A stretch of 64,000 nt of DNA from Sphingomonas adhaesiva (GTDB lineage: Bacteria > Pseudomonadota > Alphaproteobacteria > Sphingomonadales > Sphingomonadaceae). The position numbers and the translations under genes are program-made. The stretch covers positions 186,001-250,000 of the forward strand of contig NZ_NWVC01000002.1 of assembly GCF_002374855.1 (NCBI RefSeq), in the 5' to 3' direction. Below, in pieces: positions 9,028-17,847 of the stretch. The notes beneath the pieces were generated by a model. The model was not told the DNA's origin. It made no database searches and saw only the letters and a list, made by a program, of their open reading frames with translations. Position 1 is the first letter of the stretch; each line of letters begins with the position of its first letter.

Positions 9028-11579
9028 CCCACCTGCTCCCCCGCTCCTCGCTCCATGCCGCCACCCCGCGCCGCCGCGCGCGCCCGCACCAGGCGCCGGA
9101 TCGTCGCTTTCAGATCGGTCAGCGATTCCCCCGACTTGACCAGTACCGCATCGACCAGCGCGGCCGCATCGTCGGTGATGTCCTGGGCCGAATGGACGAT
9201 CACGGGGATCGCGATGCCGCGCGCATCGACCAGATAGGGCAGCAGGTCCAGCCCCGATGCCCCCTGCAGGTGCAGATCCAGCACCGCCACGTCGGGCGGA
9301 TCGCTCGCCAGGATCGCACGCGCCTGCTCGATCGTGGCGGCGCGGCAGATGCGCACCTCCGGTTCCAGCGTGTCCGCCATGACCTGCAGCATGTCCGCAT
9401 CGTCGTCCAGGCACAGGATCACCGGGACCGGCCGCGCCGCCCGCGCGATCGCGGTTCGCAGCGCCACGGTCAGCCGCCGGTTCGCGCCCGGCCGATCGAT
9501 CCAGTCGACGACGTCGAGCGACGCCGGCAGCGGCTCGTCCCCGCGTGCCTCGGGCGCGACCAGGATCGCGGACGGTGCGACCAGGATCGCGGACGGTGCG
9601 GCCAGCGTCGCGTCGGCGCGCGCCTGCCGCACCAGTTCGATGCCCCCCCCGCCCGGCAGCGCCAGCGAAACCAGCGCCGCGTCGTAGCGGCGCCGGCGGA
9701 TCGCCGCGAGCGCATCGCCCAGCGTGGCGGCGCGGTCGTGCGCGCAATCCTCCGCCGCGATCACCTGCGCCAGTGCCGCCGCGGCCGCATCGTCCGCCTC
9801 GCACAGCAGGATGCGCGGCGCGTCCTGATCGGCCGGGACGTCATCCGCCGGCGCGGCCGGCAATTCGACCACGAACCGCGTGCCGCCCCCGTCGCGATCC
9901 TCGAACCGGATCTCGCCGCCGTGCCGCCGCACGATCTCTCGCGAGATCGCCAGTCCCAGACCCGCGCCGGTCGCGGTATCGCGCGCATCGGCACGTTCGA
10001 ACCGGCCGAAGATGCGCTCGCGGAATGCCGGTGCGATCCCCGGCCCGCGATCCTCGACCGTCAGGATCGCGCGCGCGGCGCCGGCGCCGTCCGTCGTCAG
10101 CGCGACCGCGATGTCGACCGCGGCGCCTTCCGGCGACACGCGCGTGGCGTTCGACAACAGGTTCGTCACCACCTGCAACAGCCGGTCGGCATCGCCGATC
10201 ACCGGCACCGGTGTCGGCACGTCGGCGCAGCTCAGCCGGATCTGACGCGCGCGCGCCAGCCCCTCGCTACCGATGCACGCGCGCTGCATCACCTCGCGAA
10301 GGTCGATGCGCTCGCTCGTCAGCCGCAACCGCTCGGTTTCGATCCGGTCGATGTCCAGCATGTCGTTGATGAGGCGGATCAGCCGGCGCGAATTGTTCTC
10401 CGCGATGTCGACCAGTCGCTGGGCCTGTGGCGGCAGCACGCCCGTCGTCCCCGCACGCAACAGCCCCAGCGATCCGATCACGGAGGTCAGCGGCGTGCGC
10501 AATTCGTGGCTGACGGTGGAGATCAGGTCGTCCTTCACCTGCTCCAGCCGCTTGCGCTCCGACACGTCGCGCAACGACACGATCACGTGCTGGCCGCGCG
10601 GCAGGTCCATCACGCCCAGCGCGACGTCGACGGCGATGCCGCGGCCGTCGCGGTGGCGCGCGGTCCGGTCGGTCAGGAACGGGCGGCGCAACGTGCCGTC
10701 GATCAGGCCCAGCCGCTTGTGGAAGCTGCCGCTTCCGGGCGCGATGTCGATCACCGTGGCGATATCGCGTCGTTCCAGCTCGCCCGGTTCGTATCCCAGC
10801 ATCCGCGTCGCGGCCGGGTTCATCATCTCCACGGTGCCGCTGGGGTTCAGGATCAGCAGCGCGTCGATCGTCGCATCGAAGATGGTGGCGTTGCGCTCGG
10901 CCGCGTCGACCGCGCGGAGCAGCGCGGCGTGCCGCTGCACGCGCGCGCGCCAGATCAGCGCCAGCACCGCCAGCGCCAGCAGCGTCAACGCCGCGACGCT
11001 GCCCAGGATGGTCCGCGCAAGCCACTGACGCTGGCCCAGAAAGCGTCGCAATGCGGCGTCGGCGGCGGCGCGGTCGTCGCGCACCATTTCGGCGACGACG
11101 TTGCGCAACCGGTCCATCACGCGTTTCCCCGCGCCCTCCCGGATGATCGCGCGCGCCTGATCCTCGCGGCCGGCGCGAACCAGCGCGATCGTGCGGTCCA
11201 GTTCCTCGAACTTCCTTTCGACCAGAATGTGTATCGTATGCAGCCAAGGGTCCGCGCCGCGCTGCTCCGGCACATCCATCCGGTGCAGGTAGGTGATGAT
11301 CTCGCGCCGCGACGGCTCATACGGTTCGAGGAACGTCGCGTCGCCGGTCAGGATGAAACCGCGCTGCGCGGTTTCGGCATCCTTCAGTTCCGACAGCAGC
11401 GCGACCGCCGCGATCCGGCGATCGAACGATTCCGCCGCCGCGCGGCGAAGCGATTCCGATCGCTGGAATTCGTGCCACAAGCCCAGCGTCAGCACCCCGA
11501 ACACCAGCGGGATCGCCACCGCCACCACGATGAAGGCGCGGGCGCTGGGCCGGCGCACCGCGGCGCGGGCGTGTTTCAC
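9024..11579 (-). CDS. Hybrid sensor histidine kinase (CHASE3-PAS-HisKA-HATPase-pseudoREC-REC)
   Basis: An 851-residue inner-membrane sensor kinase. A membrane segment at about 15-35 and another at 190-210 enclose a CHASE3-type periplasmic domain with its hallmark ETAQRGFILTGD (69-80). A PAS domain follows (about 225-340), then HisKA with H358 in STVSHELRTPL, and an ATPase domain with the N-box NLLSNA and G boxes to about 573. The first receiver (about 588-710) lacks the phosphoacceptor: S638 stands where Asp is expected. The second (about 718-830) keeps DDD, D768 and K815. The start overlaps the NarL-type regulator upstream (ATGA) and the end overlaps the truncated regulator downstream. Phosphate probably moves H358 to D768 to the HPt protein. 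The signal is unknown. Confidence 0.9.
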   Translation of the reverse strand: MKHARAAVRRPSARAFIVVAVAIPLVFGVLTLGLWHEFQRSESLRRAAAESFDRRIAAVALLSELKDAETAQRGFILTGDATFLEPYEPSRREIITYLHRMDVPEQRGADPWLHTIHILVERKFEELDRTIALVRAGREDQARAIIREGAGKRVMDRLRNVVAEMVRDDRAAADAALRRFLGQRQWLARTILGSVAALTLLALAVLALIWRARVQRHAALLRAVDAAERNATIFDATIDALLILNPSGTVEMMNPAATRMLGYEPGELERRDIATVIDIAPGSGSFHKRLGLIDGTLRRPFLTDRTARHRDGRGIAVDVALGVMDLPRGQHVIVSLRDVSERKRLEQVKDDLISTVSHELRTPLTSVIGSLGLLRAGTTGVLPPQAQRLVDIAENNSRRLIRLINDMLDIDRIETERLRLTSERIDLREVMQRACIGSEGLARARQIRLSCADVPTPVPVIGDADRLLQVVTNLLSNATRVSPEGAAVDIAVALTTDGAGAARAILTVEDRGPGIAPAFRERIFGRFERADARDTATGAGLGLAISREIVRRHGGEIRFEDRDGGGTRFVVELPAAPADDVPADQDAPRILLCEADDAAAAALAQVIAAEDCAHDRAATLGDALAAIRRRRYDAALVSLALPGGGGIELVRQARADATLAAPSAILVAPSAILVAPEARGDEPLPASLDVVDWIDRPGANRRLTVALRTAIARAARPVPVILCLDDDADMLQVMADTLEPEVRICRAATIEQARAILASDPPDVAVLDLHLQGASGLDLLPYLVDARGIAIPVIVHSAQDITDDAAALVDAVLVKSGESLTDLKATIRRLVRARAAARGGGMERGAGEQVG
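9556..9597. repeat. Perfect 21-bp tandem duplication inside the kinase pseudo-receiver
   Basis: Two identical 21-base units (9556-9576 and 9577-9597) encode APSAILV twice in the degenerate first receiver domain of the hybrid kinase, at about residues 661-674. The frame is kept. The domain has already lost its phosphoacceptor Asp, so the duplication is probably tolerated. Confidence 0.85.
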
Positions 11580-12223
11580 CCCCCCTGCCCCGACGCCGGG
11601 TCTTCCAGCAGCGGGCGGATCGCCAACAGCGCCTGCGTGCGGTTCGTCACCTTCAGCTTGCGGAACACCGCGGTCAGATGCGCCTTCACGGTCGCCTCCG
11701 TCACCGACAGGTCATAGGCGATCTGCTTGTTCGATCGTCCGTCCGCCAGCGCCAGCAGCACCGCATATTGCGCGCGCGACAGGCCGGAAATGCGCTGCCG
11801 TGCGGCGGCGAGCGGCGCTGCGGGGGCGGCCGAAGCAGGGAAATGTCGCTGCCCGGCCAGCACCTCGCGCAGGACCGTCGAAATCTCGTCCAGCGGCAGC
11901 GTCTTGGGCAGGAAACCCGCCGCGCCCAGCGCCATCGCCCCTTCGGCCAGCCCGGGGCGATCCGATGCGGTGACGATCACCACCGGCACCCCGTCGGCGA
12001 CGTGGAGCACGCGCATCAGGCCACGAAAACCCTCCGAATCGGGTAGGGCATAATCCAGCAGGATCAACCGGATGGTCCGGCGGGATTGCAGCGCCGCCAC
12101 CGCTTCGCCGACCGTACCGACACCGATGGCCTGTGCCCCCGGCAAGGCCGCCCGCGCGGCCAGCGACAATCCTTCCCGCGTCAGCGGATGATCGTCGGCG
12201 ATCAATAACCTGTCCCCGTTCAA
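11576..12223 (-). CDS. NarL/FixJ-type response regulator
   Basis: A 215-residue two-domain regulator using a TTG start at 12223, which places RLLIADDHPLTREG at the N-terminus as in the family. The frame is open up to 12307, but that would leave only 11 bases to the divergent gene and add an atypical 28-residue leader. The receiver has D10-D11, phosphoacceptor D57 (LILLDYALPDS) and Lys in FLPKTLP. The C-terminal LuxR-type helix-turn-helix reads GRSNKQIAYDLSVTEATVKAHL. Its stop overlaps the start of the hybrid kinase, so both are probably co-transcribed. It is the likely DNA-binding output of the phosphorelay with the HPt protein encoded divergently. Confidence 0.85.
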   Translation of the reverse strand: MNGDRLLIADDHPLTREGLSLAARAALPGAQAIGVGTVGEAVAALQSRRTIRLILLDYALPDSEGFRGLMRVLHVADGVPVVIVTASDRPGLAEGAMALGAAGFLPKTLPLDEISTVLREVLAGQRHFPASAAPAAPLAAARQRISGLSRAQYAVLLALADGRSNKQIAYDLSVTEATVKAHLTAVFRKLKVTNRTQALLAIRPLLEDPASGQGG

Positions 12224-12318
12224 GCCGCACCCATGCCACAGCCAAGAACTTATTGTTTTACATCGAAATCTGTTAATACCACTTCCGCGTTTCCGTTCCG
12301 TCGTCAAGTGATGGTGAC
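12224..12318. promoter_or_regulatory. Divergent promoter region between NarL regulator and HPt gene
   Basis: These 95 bases separate the two divergent starts and contain the only clearly AT-rich stretch of the block (about 12243-12283, including TTATTGTTTTACATC). Promoters for both directions must lie here if the TTG start at 12223 is right. I could not pick convincing -35/-10 pairs by eye. Confidence 0.4.
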
Positions 12319-12972
12319 ATGTCCGAATTGGATAAATCGCACATTGGTGACATTGGCATCATCGCCGACCGCGAAACGGCCGCCGCCCTGACGGAGCTAC
12401 TGGCGCGCGATGGCTGGCGCGTTACGCACATTCCCGTAGACACGACGCCGACATCATCGGCAGATGCACACGCGCTGTTGCTGGTCGTGCTTCCCCCCGA
12501 CGCGGCGGACGCGTGGCTGGCGCGCCGGCAAGGCAACGCGGCGCAGGCCGCGCCGGCCATCGTGGTGCTGCCGCCAGACGGCGCCATCGATACTTGGACG
12601 TGGATCCGGCGCGGCTGGGACGACGCGGCGACGCGCGACGATCTGGCCGCCGTCGCGGCGCGCTGGCGCCCGCCCGCGTGCAGCCTCGCCCGGCTGGAGG
12701 GGGTGTTCGGCGTGGCGGAGGTGGCGCAGCTGTCGCTGGGCCTGCGCGAACGGCTGGTCGCCGCGGTGGCGATGCTGCGCGCAAGCGACGATCGCGCCGC
12801 ACTGGCGGAAACCGCGCACCGGCTGGCGGGGATATGCGGTATCCTGGGGTTCGACGATGCCGGCCGATGCTGGCGCGCGCTGGCAGAAACGCGCGACCTG
12901 CCGCTGCCGGATGTGCATCGCGCGACGCGGCTGGCGATCGCCGCGATCGACCGCCATTACGCCGGGGGATAG
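12319..12972 (+). CDS. HPt-domain phosphotransfer protein with degenerate receiver-like N-terminus
   Basis: A 217-residue cytosolic protein. The C-terminal half (about 125-215) is a four-helix HPt domain with the phosphorylatable H167 in ETAHRLAGICGILGF, the usual H-x-L-x-G-x3-x3-G arrangement. The N-terminal 110 residues resemble a receiver in strand order (GDIGIIADRET, ALLLVVLPPD, PAIVVLPPDG) but lack a recognisable phosphoacceptor Asp, so this is likely a pseudo-receiver. Being divergent from the NarL regulator and hybrid kinase, it is the expected middle step of the relay between D768 of the kinase and D57 of the regulator. It converges with the MCP gene, 7 bases apart. Confidence 0.75.
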   Translation: MSELDKSHIGDIGIIADRETAAALTELLARDGWRVTHIPVDTTPTSSADAHALLLVVLPPDAADAWLARRQGNAAQAAPAIVVLPPDGAIDTWTWIRRGWDDAATRDDLAAVAARWRPPACSLARLEGVFGVAEVAQLSLGLRERLVAAVAMLRASDDRAALAETAHRLAGICGILGFDDAGRCWRALAETRDLPLPDVHRATRLAIAAIDRHYAGG

Positions 12973-12979
12973 CCCCGCC

Positions 12980-14746
12980 TTACCAGCCCGCGCCCGCGAC
13001 CCGCGCCTGCAGCCGGTGGACCGGCGATCCGCCTTCCGCCTGCCCCGGCGCCAGCCGGAAGCGGCGGATCTCGCGCTTCAGCGTGTCCGCCTCCTCCGCC
13101 AGGCTGCGCGCGGCGGCGGTCGCTTCCTCGACCATCGCGGCGTTCTGCTGCGTCACGCCGTCCATCTCGGCCACCGCGGTATTCACCTGCTGAAGCCCGG
13201 TCGACTGCTGTTCCGCCGATGCCGCGATGTCGGACATCAGCGCGCTGATCTCCGCGATGCGCCCGATGATCCGGGTCAGCGCCTCACCCGTCTGCGCCAC
13301 CAGCGCCGCGCCCAGTTCCACCTGTTCGCCCGATGCGGTAATGCGTGACTTGACGTCCTTGGCCGCATCCGCCGACCGCTGCGCCAGCGCGCGCACTTCC
13401 GATGCGACGACGGCGAAGCCCTTGCCCGCGTCGCCCGCGCGTGCCGCCTCGACGCCGGCGTTCAGCGCCAGCAGGTTGGTCTGGAACGCGATGCCGTCGA
13501 TCACCGCGATGATCTCGCTGATCTCCGCCGACGACGCCTCGATCCCGTGCATCGCATCGACTGCGCGCTTCACCACCGATCCCGATGCCTCGGCATCCTC
13601 GCGCGTGGCGCTGACCACGCCGTTGGCGCGCGCGGCGCCCTGCGCGGTTTCGCGCACCGTCTCGGTGATCTCGTGCATCGCCGCGGCGGTCTCCTCCAGG
13701 CTGGCGGCCTGCTGCTCGGTACGCTGCGACAGGTCGTCGGACGCCTGGCGGATGTCGCCCGCGCCATTGGCGATGTTGTCCGCGCTGGCGACGACCGACA
13801 CCATCGTCTGCCCCACCGCGTCCATCGCGCGGTTGAAATCCGCCTTCAGCTTGGCGAACGGCCCGGTCAGCTCGGCATCGACGCGCGCAGTCAGGTCACC
13901 TTGCGCCAGCGATTCCAGCCCGGACCCGATGCTGTTGACGATCAGCGTCGCCTGCGCGTCCTTGGCGGCTTCCGCGGCGAACAGCTGGTCGCGCAGCGCC
14001 CCGACCGACCGGGTCAGCCCGCCGATCTCGTCGCTACGTTCCTCGCGGCTCAGCGTCACGTCCAGCTGCCCGGCGGCCATCCGGTCGATCGTAACCGCCA
14101 ACGCCCCCAGCGGCCGCGACACCAGCCGCACCATCACCGTCAGCGTCGCCGCCACCAGGCCCAGTGCGGCCAGCACCGCCAGCGCGATCATCCAGCGTGC
14201 GGACGAATAGTCGGCGGCGGCTTCGGCCTTCGCCTTGTCCTCCTGCGCGTCGAAGATCGTGCGCAACGCGCGAAGATCGGTGTCGATCGCCTTGGTCTGC
14301 GCACGCGACTGGAGCAACGTCGCGGTCGCGGCATCGTCTTGGCCGGCACTGGACAGCGCCACGGCGCGCTCGTCGTTGCGATATACCGTGGGCAGCCGTT
14401 CGCCGATTCGGCGCAGCGCCGCCTTGGCTTCCGGCGCGCTCAGCATCGGGGCCAGCGTCGCGACGCTCTTGTCCACCGCCGCGCGCGCCTCGGCCACCGC
14501 GCGGTCGCGCTGTCCATCCGCCGGGCCGCTGGCGATATGGCGATACAGGCTCAGGCGATAGCCGGTAAACGCGCCCTTGAGCTCGCCCAGTTCCACCGCC
14601 TTGGGCAGGCGATTGTCGGCGAACTTCGCGACAGAGGCGTTCATCACCCCCAGTTTCAGCAGCGCCACGCCGCTCAACATCAGCATGAGCGCGATACAGG
14701 CGCCGAACGCCGCCACCAGCTTCGTCGAAAAGGACCAGTTCTTCAT
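12980..14746 (-). CDS. Methyl-accepting chemotaxis protein
   Basis: A 588-residue transducer starting at ATG 14746 ([15 protein letters not shown]). An upstream in-frame ATG at 14812 would put 22 odd residues before the membrane anchor. Membrane helices lie at about 8-30 and 190-212 and enclose a helical four-helix-bundle-type periplasmic sensor. HAMP follows, then a second HAMP-like segment, then a long coiled-coil signalling domain carrying the hairpin signature [20 protein letters not shown] and [16 protein letters not shown]. The family usually has LNAAVEAARAG, so the Gly is a small change. No CheR-binding pentapeptide is present at the C-terminus (ends AGAGW). No other chemotaxis genes are in the window. 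Confidence 0.9.
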   Translation of the reverse strand: MKNWSFSTKLVAAFGACIALMLMLSGVALLKLGVMNASVAKFADNRLPKAVELGELKGAFTGYRLSLYRHIASGPADGQRDRAVAEARAAVDKSVATLAPMLSAPEAKAALRRIGERLPTVYRNDERAVALSSAGQDDAATATLLQSRAQTKAIDTDLRALRTIFDAQEDKAKAEAAADYSSARWMIALAVLAALGLVAATLTVMVRLVSRPLGALAVTIDRMAAGQLDVTLSREERSDEIGGLTRSVGALRDQLFAAEAAKDAQATLIVNSIGSGLESLAQGDLTARVDAELTGPFAKLKADFNRAMDAVGQTMVSVVASADNIANGAGDIRQASDDLSQRTEQQAASLEETAAAMHEITETVRETAQGAARANGVVSATREDAEASGSVVKRAVDAMHGIEASSAEISEIIAVIDGIAFQTNLLALNAGVEAARAGDAGKGFAVVASEVRALAQRSADAAKDVKSRITASGEQVELGAALVAQTGEALTRIIGRIAEISALMSDIAASAEQQSTGLQQVNTAVAEMDGVTQQNAAMVEEATAAARSLAEEADTLKREIRRFRLAPGQAEGGSPVHRLQARVAGAGW

Positions 14747-14802
14747 CGCGCGCACCACCTGGAAACAGGGACTGTCGTTTCCGATGGCGTAAAGCCGCTT
14801 GG

Positions 14803-14829
14803 TAAAAATCACCTTTACGCCAGGTGATT
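14803..14829 (-). terminator. Intrinsic terminator of the pgsA-moaD-moaE operon
   Basis: On the minus strand a perfect 8-bp stem (AATCACCT / AGGTGATT, arms 14822-14829 and 14807-14814) with a 7-base loop is followed directly by TTTTTACC. It lies 10 bases after the moaE stop. Confidence 0.8.
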
Positions 14830-14838
14830 ACACCCGCG

Positions 14839-15279
14839 TTACGATGCCCAGCGCGTCGCGGCGGCCGTATCGCCCGCGCGCGCCTCCACCCAGCGGGCGG
14901 CGCCCGCGACCGTCTCGCGCTTCCAGAACGGCGCGTCGGTCTTCAGCCGGTCGATCAGGAAGGCGCACGCCTCCAGCGCGGCGGCACGGTGGGCGCTGGC
15001 GGTGCCGACGAACACGATCCGCTCGCCCGGCGTCATCGCGCCGACGCGGTGGACGATCGTCGCCGCCGCCAGCGGCCAGCGCGCGCAGGCATCCTGCGCC
15101 AGTTGCTCCAGCGCGCGCTCGGTGGCGCCGGGATAATGTTCCAGCTCCAGCGTCTCGACCCCGTCGTCGCCGCGCACCCGCCCGGTGAAGGTCGCCACCG
15201 CGCCCGCCTCCGGCACCTCCAGCCGCGCCAGCTCGGCGGCGACGTCGATCGGGTCGGCGGAAACGATGATGCGGATCAT
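14839..15279 (-). CDS. moaE: Molybdopterin synthase catalytic subunit MoaE
   Basis: A 146-residue protein, normal for MoaE, which together with thiocarboxylated MoaD converts precursor Z into molybdopterin in the cytosol. Recognisable segments are GAVATFTGRVRGDDG near residue 25, ELEHYPGATERAL, VHRVGAMTPGERIVFVG, and the catalytic-lysine region DRLKTDAPFWKRE. The ATG at 15279 overlaps the moaD stop (ATGA), so the two subunits are translationally coupled and made in step. A hairpin terminator follows. No other molybdenum-cofactor genes are in the window. Confidence 0.93.
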   Translation of the reverse strand: MIRIIVSADPIDVAAELARLEVPEAGAVATFTGRVRGDDGVETLELEHYPGATERALEQLAQDACARWPLAAATIVHRVGAMTPGERIVFVGTASAHRAAALEACAFLIDRLKTDAPFWKRETVAGAARWVEARAGDTAAATRWAS

Positions 15280-15527
15280 CCGCCGGTCACCGGGGGGAAG
15301 ATCGCCACCTCGCGCGCGCCGGCGATCGGCGCGTCGAGCGGCACGAACGCCTGGTCGACCGCCGCGCGCAGCCGCGCCGGATCGGCGAAGGCGGCGCGAT
15401 GCCCGTCGCTGCGCGTCGCCAGCCATTCGACCAGCGCGGCGACATCGGCCACCCCGGCGGGCGGCGTCACCTCTTCCTCGGCGAGGCCTACCCGCTCGCG
15501 CACCCAGGCGAAATACACTATCTTCAC
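15276..15527 (-). CDS. moaD: Molybdopterin synthase sulfur-carrier subunit MoaD
   Basis: An 83-residue ubiquitin-like protein beginning at GTG 15527 with VKIVYFAWVRERVGL and ending in the diagnostic di-glycine tail FPPVTGG, the site of adenylation and thiocarboxylation. The frame stays open upstream into pgsA, but the GTG start, 5 bases after the pgsA stop, gives the family length and N-terminus. It overlaps moaE by 4 bases. The order pgsA-moaD-moaE suggests a single transcript. Confidence 0.92.
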   Translation of the reverse strand: MKIVYFAWVRERVGLAEEEVTPPAGVADVAALVEWLATRSDGHRAAFADPARLRAAVDQAFVPLDAPIAGAREVAIFPPVTGG

Positions 15528-15532
15528 GGCGA

Positions 15533-16099
15533 TCAGTCCATATGCTTCAGGCCGACGCGCAGGTAATCCCAGCCCGTCACCACCGTCAGCGCCGCCGCCC
15601 CCCACAGGCTGGCCAGGCTCGCGATCCTGATCCACGCCTCGCCCGGCAGCGCACCCGACAGGATCAGCCCGCCCAGCGCGACCATCTGCAGCGTGGTCTT
15701 CCACTTGGCCAGTTTCGACACCGGCAGCGATACCTGCAACCCGGCCAGGAACTCGCGCAGCCCGCTGACCGCGATCTCGCGCAGCAGGATGACCAGCGCG
15801 GCGATGATGTGGATGCCGGTGATCGCCGCGACGTCGTTATGGCGCGTGCCCACCAGCATCAGGATCACCGCCGCGACCATGATCTTGTCCGCGATCGGAT
15901 CCAGGAACACGCCCAGCTTCGATACAGCCCCCTGCGCGCGCGCCAGATATCCGTCGAAATAATCGGTGATGCCCATCAGGCAGTAGAGCGCGAAGGCGAT
16001 GCCGAACCCCGCCTGCCAGCTGGGCCACCACAGGAAAGCGACCAGCAGCGGCACGGCGACGATGCGCGACAGCGTCAGCAGATTGGGCAGCGACAACAT
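15533..16099 (-). CDS. pgsA: CDP-diacylglycerol-glycerol-3-phosphate 3-phosphatidyltransferase PgsA
   Basis: A 188-residue inner-membrane enzyme making phosphatidylglycerol phosphate from CDP-diacylglycerol. The start ATG 16099 gives MLSLPNLLTLSRIVAVPLL, the usual PgsA opening. The CDP-alcohol phosphotransferase motif is complete (DGYLARAQGAVSKLGVFLDP, with the following D in IADK). Several membrane helices follow, with ILLREIAVSGLREF between them. It is the first gene of an operon with moaD and moaE. The upstream frame running to 17254 is an antisense opening through the transporter gene and is ignored. Confidence 0.93.
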   Translation of the reverse strand: MLSLPNLLTLSRIVAVPLLVAFLWWPSWQAGFGIAFALYCLMGITDYFDGYLARAQGAVSKLGVFLDPIADKIMVAAVILMLVGTRHNDVAAITGIHIIAALVILLREIAVSGLREFLAGLQVSLPVSKLAKWKTTLQMVALGGLILSGALPGEAWIRIASLASLWGAAALTVVTGWDYLRVGLKHMD

Positions 16100-16240
16100 G
16101 ATAGCGGTCAAGTGGACCGCCCGCGCGGGCGGCGCAAGCGGCAAGCGGCGGGCCGACCGGTGAAAAACGGGTTTGGATGATCGGGCGGCACCGGCTATGC
16201 CCCGCTCGCCTGCAAACAATCGGGGGCGACGTCCCACGTC

Positions 16241-17536
16241 ATGATCAATGCCCTCGGGCTTCTCAAGCGGCGCCGGTTCCTGCCGCTGTTCTCCACGCAG
16301 TTCCTCGGCGCCTTCAACGACAATCTGTTCAAGACCTCGATGGTGCTGTTCGCCACCTACGAGATCTTCGCCGACGAAACGCAGGAAAGCTTCTTCAACG
16401 CGCTCGCCGCGGCGCTGTTCATCGTGCCGTTCTTCCTGCTCTCCGCGCTGGCGGGGCAGCTGGCGGACAGCATGGACAAGGCGCGCATCATCCGCATCGT
16501 GAAGACCGCGGAGATCGCGATCATGGCGGTCGGCGCGGGCGGGCTGATGCTGGCGCGCACCGGCGCGGTCACCGCGCCGCTGGTACTGATGCTGGTCGCC
16601 GTCGTCGGCCTGGGGGTGCATTCGACCTTCTTCGGCCCGATCAAATACGCGATCCTGCCCCAGCATCTGGAGGAGGACGACGTGCTGGGCGGCACCGGCC
16701 TGGTGGAGGCGGGAACGTATCTGTCGATCCTGCTGGGCACGATCGTCGCGGGCTTCATCTATCATTCGACCACGCTGGTCGCCGCGCTCACCTTCGCGGT
16801 GGCGGTGGCCGGTTGGTTGACCGCGCGCGCCGTCCCCCCCGCCCCGCGGCTGGGGCCGAAGCTGGAACTGGACTGGAACCCGGTGCGTGCGTCGTGGCGG
16901 CTGGTGGCGGGCACGATGCACATCCCGCGGCTGTTCCTGGCGATCTGCGCGATCAGCTTCTTCTGGACGATCGGGTCGGTCCTCATCATCATCTTCCCGC
17001 CGCTGGTGAAGAACGTGCTGACCGCCGACGCCAGCGTCGCCAGCCTGGTGCTGGCGGTATTCTCGATCGGCGTCGCGATCGGATCGGTCGTCATCAACCT
17101 GATGCTGAAGGGGCAGATTTCCGCGCGCTTCGCCCCCGGATCGGTGATCGCGATGGGCGCGGCGGTGCTGGGATTCCGCTGGACCGTCGGGCTGTGGACA
17201 CCCGCCACCGACGGCCAGTTGTACGACATGGCGCAGTTCATGGCCCAGCCCCATGCCTGGCTGGTGCTCGCCGCGCTGCTGGGGGTGGCGGTGTTCGGCG
17301 GCATGTTCGTCGTGCCGCTCTACGCCTTCCTGACCACCACCGTGACCAAGGACCAGACCGCGCGCACAGTCGCGGCGAACAACGTCGTCAACGCCGGGGC
17401 GATGACGTTCGGGTCGGTCGCGGTCGCGGCGGTCACCGCGGCGGGGGTGACGCCGGGGGAAATGCTGCTGCTGGTGGTGGCGATGTGCGGCGTGTCGGCG
17501 CTGATCGCGCAGCGGCTACACCGCGCCTGCGACTGA
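16241..17536 (+). CDS. MFS transporter, LplT-like (lysophospholipid transporter type)
   Basis: A 431-residue protein with about 12 hydrophobic segments. The N-terminus (RRFLPLFSTQFLGAFNDNLFK) and the stretch VGLGVHSTFFGPIKYAILP are characteristic of the LplT branch of MFS carriers, which flip lysophospholipids across the inner membrane for re-acylation. In many proteobacteria this carrier is fused to, or next to, an acyltransferase and acyl-ACP synthetase (Aas). Here it stands alone, with no acyltransferase nearby. It is divergent from pgsA, which also serves phospholipid metabolism. Exact substrate is uncertain. Confidence 0.8.
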   Translation: MINALGLLKRRRFLPLFSTQFLGAFNDNLFKTSMVLFATYEIFADETQESFFNALAAALFIVPFFLLSALAGQLADSMDKARIIRIVKTAEIAIMAVGAGGLMLARTGAVTAPLVLMLVAVVGLGVHSTFFGPIKYAILPQHLEEDDVLGGTGLVEAGTYLSILLGTIVAGFIYHSTTLVAALTFAVAVAGWLTARAVPPAPRLGPKLELDWNPVRASWRLVAGTMHIPRLFLAICAISFFWTIGSVLIIIFPPLVKNVLTADASVASLVLAVFSIGVAIGSVVINLMLKGQISARFAPGSVIAMGAAVLGFRWTVGLWTPATDGQLYDMAQFMAQPHAWLVLAALLGVAVFGGMFVVPLYAFLTTTVTKDQTARTVAANNVVNAGAMTFGSVAVAAVTAAGVTPGEMLLLVVAMCGVSALIAQRLHRACD

Positions 17537-17544
17537 TCGCGGCG

Positions 17545-17733
17545 CTAGGCGATCATCGTGTAGAAGCAGATGAAGAACGCCGCGAAGCTCAGGAAGAACA
17601 GCTTCCAGTCGTCCTCCCCGCGCTTCGCCCGTGCGATCGCGGCGGCTTCGTCCGTCGATACCGGCATCGGCGGCAGCGACCGGCGAAACGGGTGGCGGGC
17701 GGCTTCGTTGGTGAGGACAAGGCGTCGCGTCAT
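17545..17733 (-). CDS. Small single-pass membrane protein, function unknown
   Basis: A 62-residue protein with a basic, proline-containing N-terminus, a charged stretch DEAAAIARAKRGEDDW, and one C-terminal hydrophobic helix (LFFLSFAAFFICFYTMIA). The layout suggests a tail-anchored inner-membrane peptide. Short proteins with a similar RGEDDWK-then-helix pattern are familiar to me from sphingomonads, but I know no function. It converges on the LplT-like gene with 8 bases between them. Confidence 0.6.
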   Translation of the reverse strand: MTRRLVLTNEAARHPFRRSLPPMPVSTDEAAAIARAKRGEDDWKLFFLSFAAFFICFYTMIA

Positions 17734-17847
17734 GGCGAGGTGTTAACGCGCCGATAACCATTTCGGGTATCGGTTTGTTGACGGTATGTCCGTCCCGCGC
17801 CGGGACGTCAGGGACGCGACCGGAAAGTTTCAGGGGAGGAACACGCC

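Noticed and set aside
8922..11717. 931-residue plus-strand frame opposite the hybrid kinase
   Set aside because: Arg/His/Gln-rich with no motif, while the minus-strand kinase has all catalytic boxes.
12224..12307. Longer N-terminus of the NarL regulator from ATG 12307
   Set aside because: It would leave only 11 bases for two divergent promoters and adds residues before the conserved first strand of the receiver.
15533..17254. Long N-terminal extension of PgsA
   Set aside because: It lies antisense to the LplT-like transporter and ends in a clear PgsA start at 16099.
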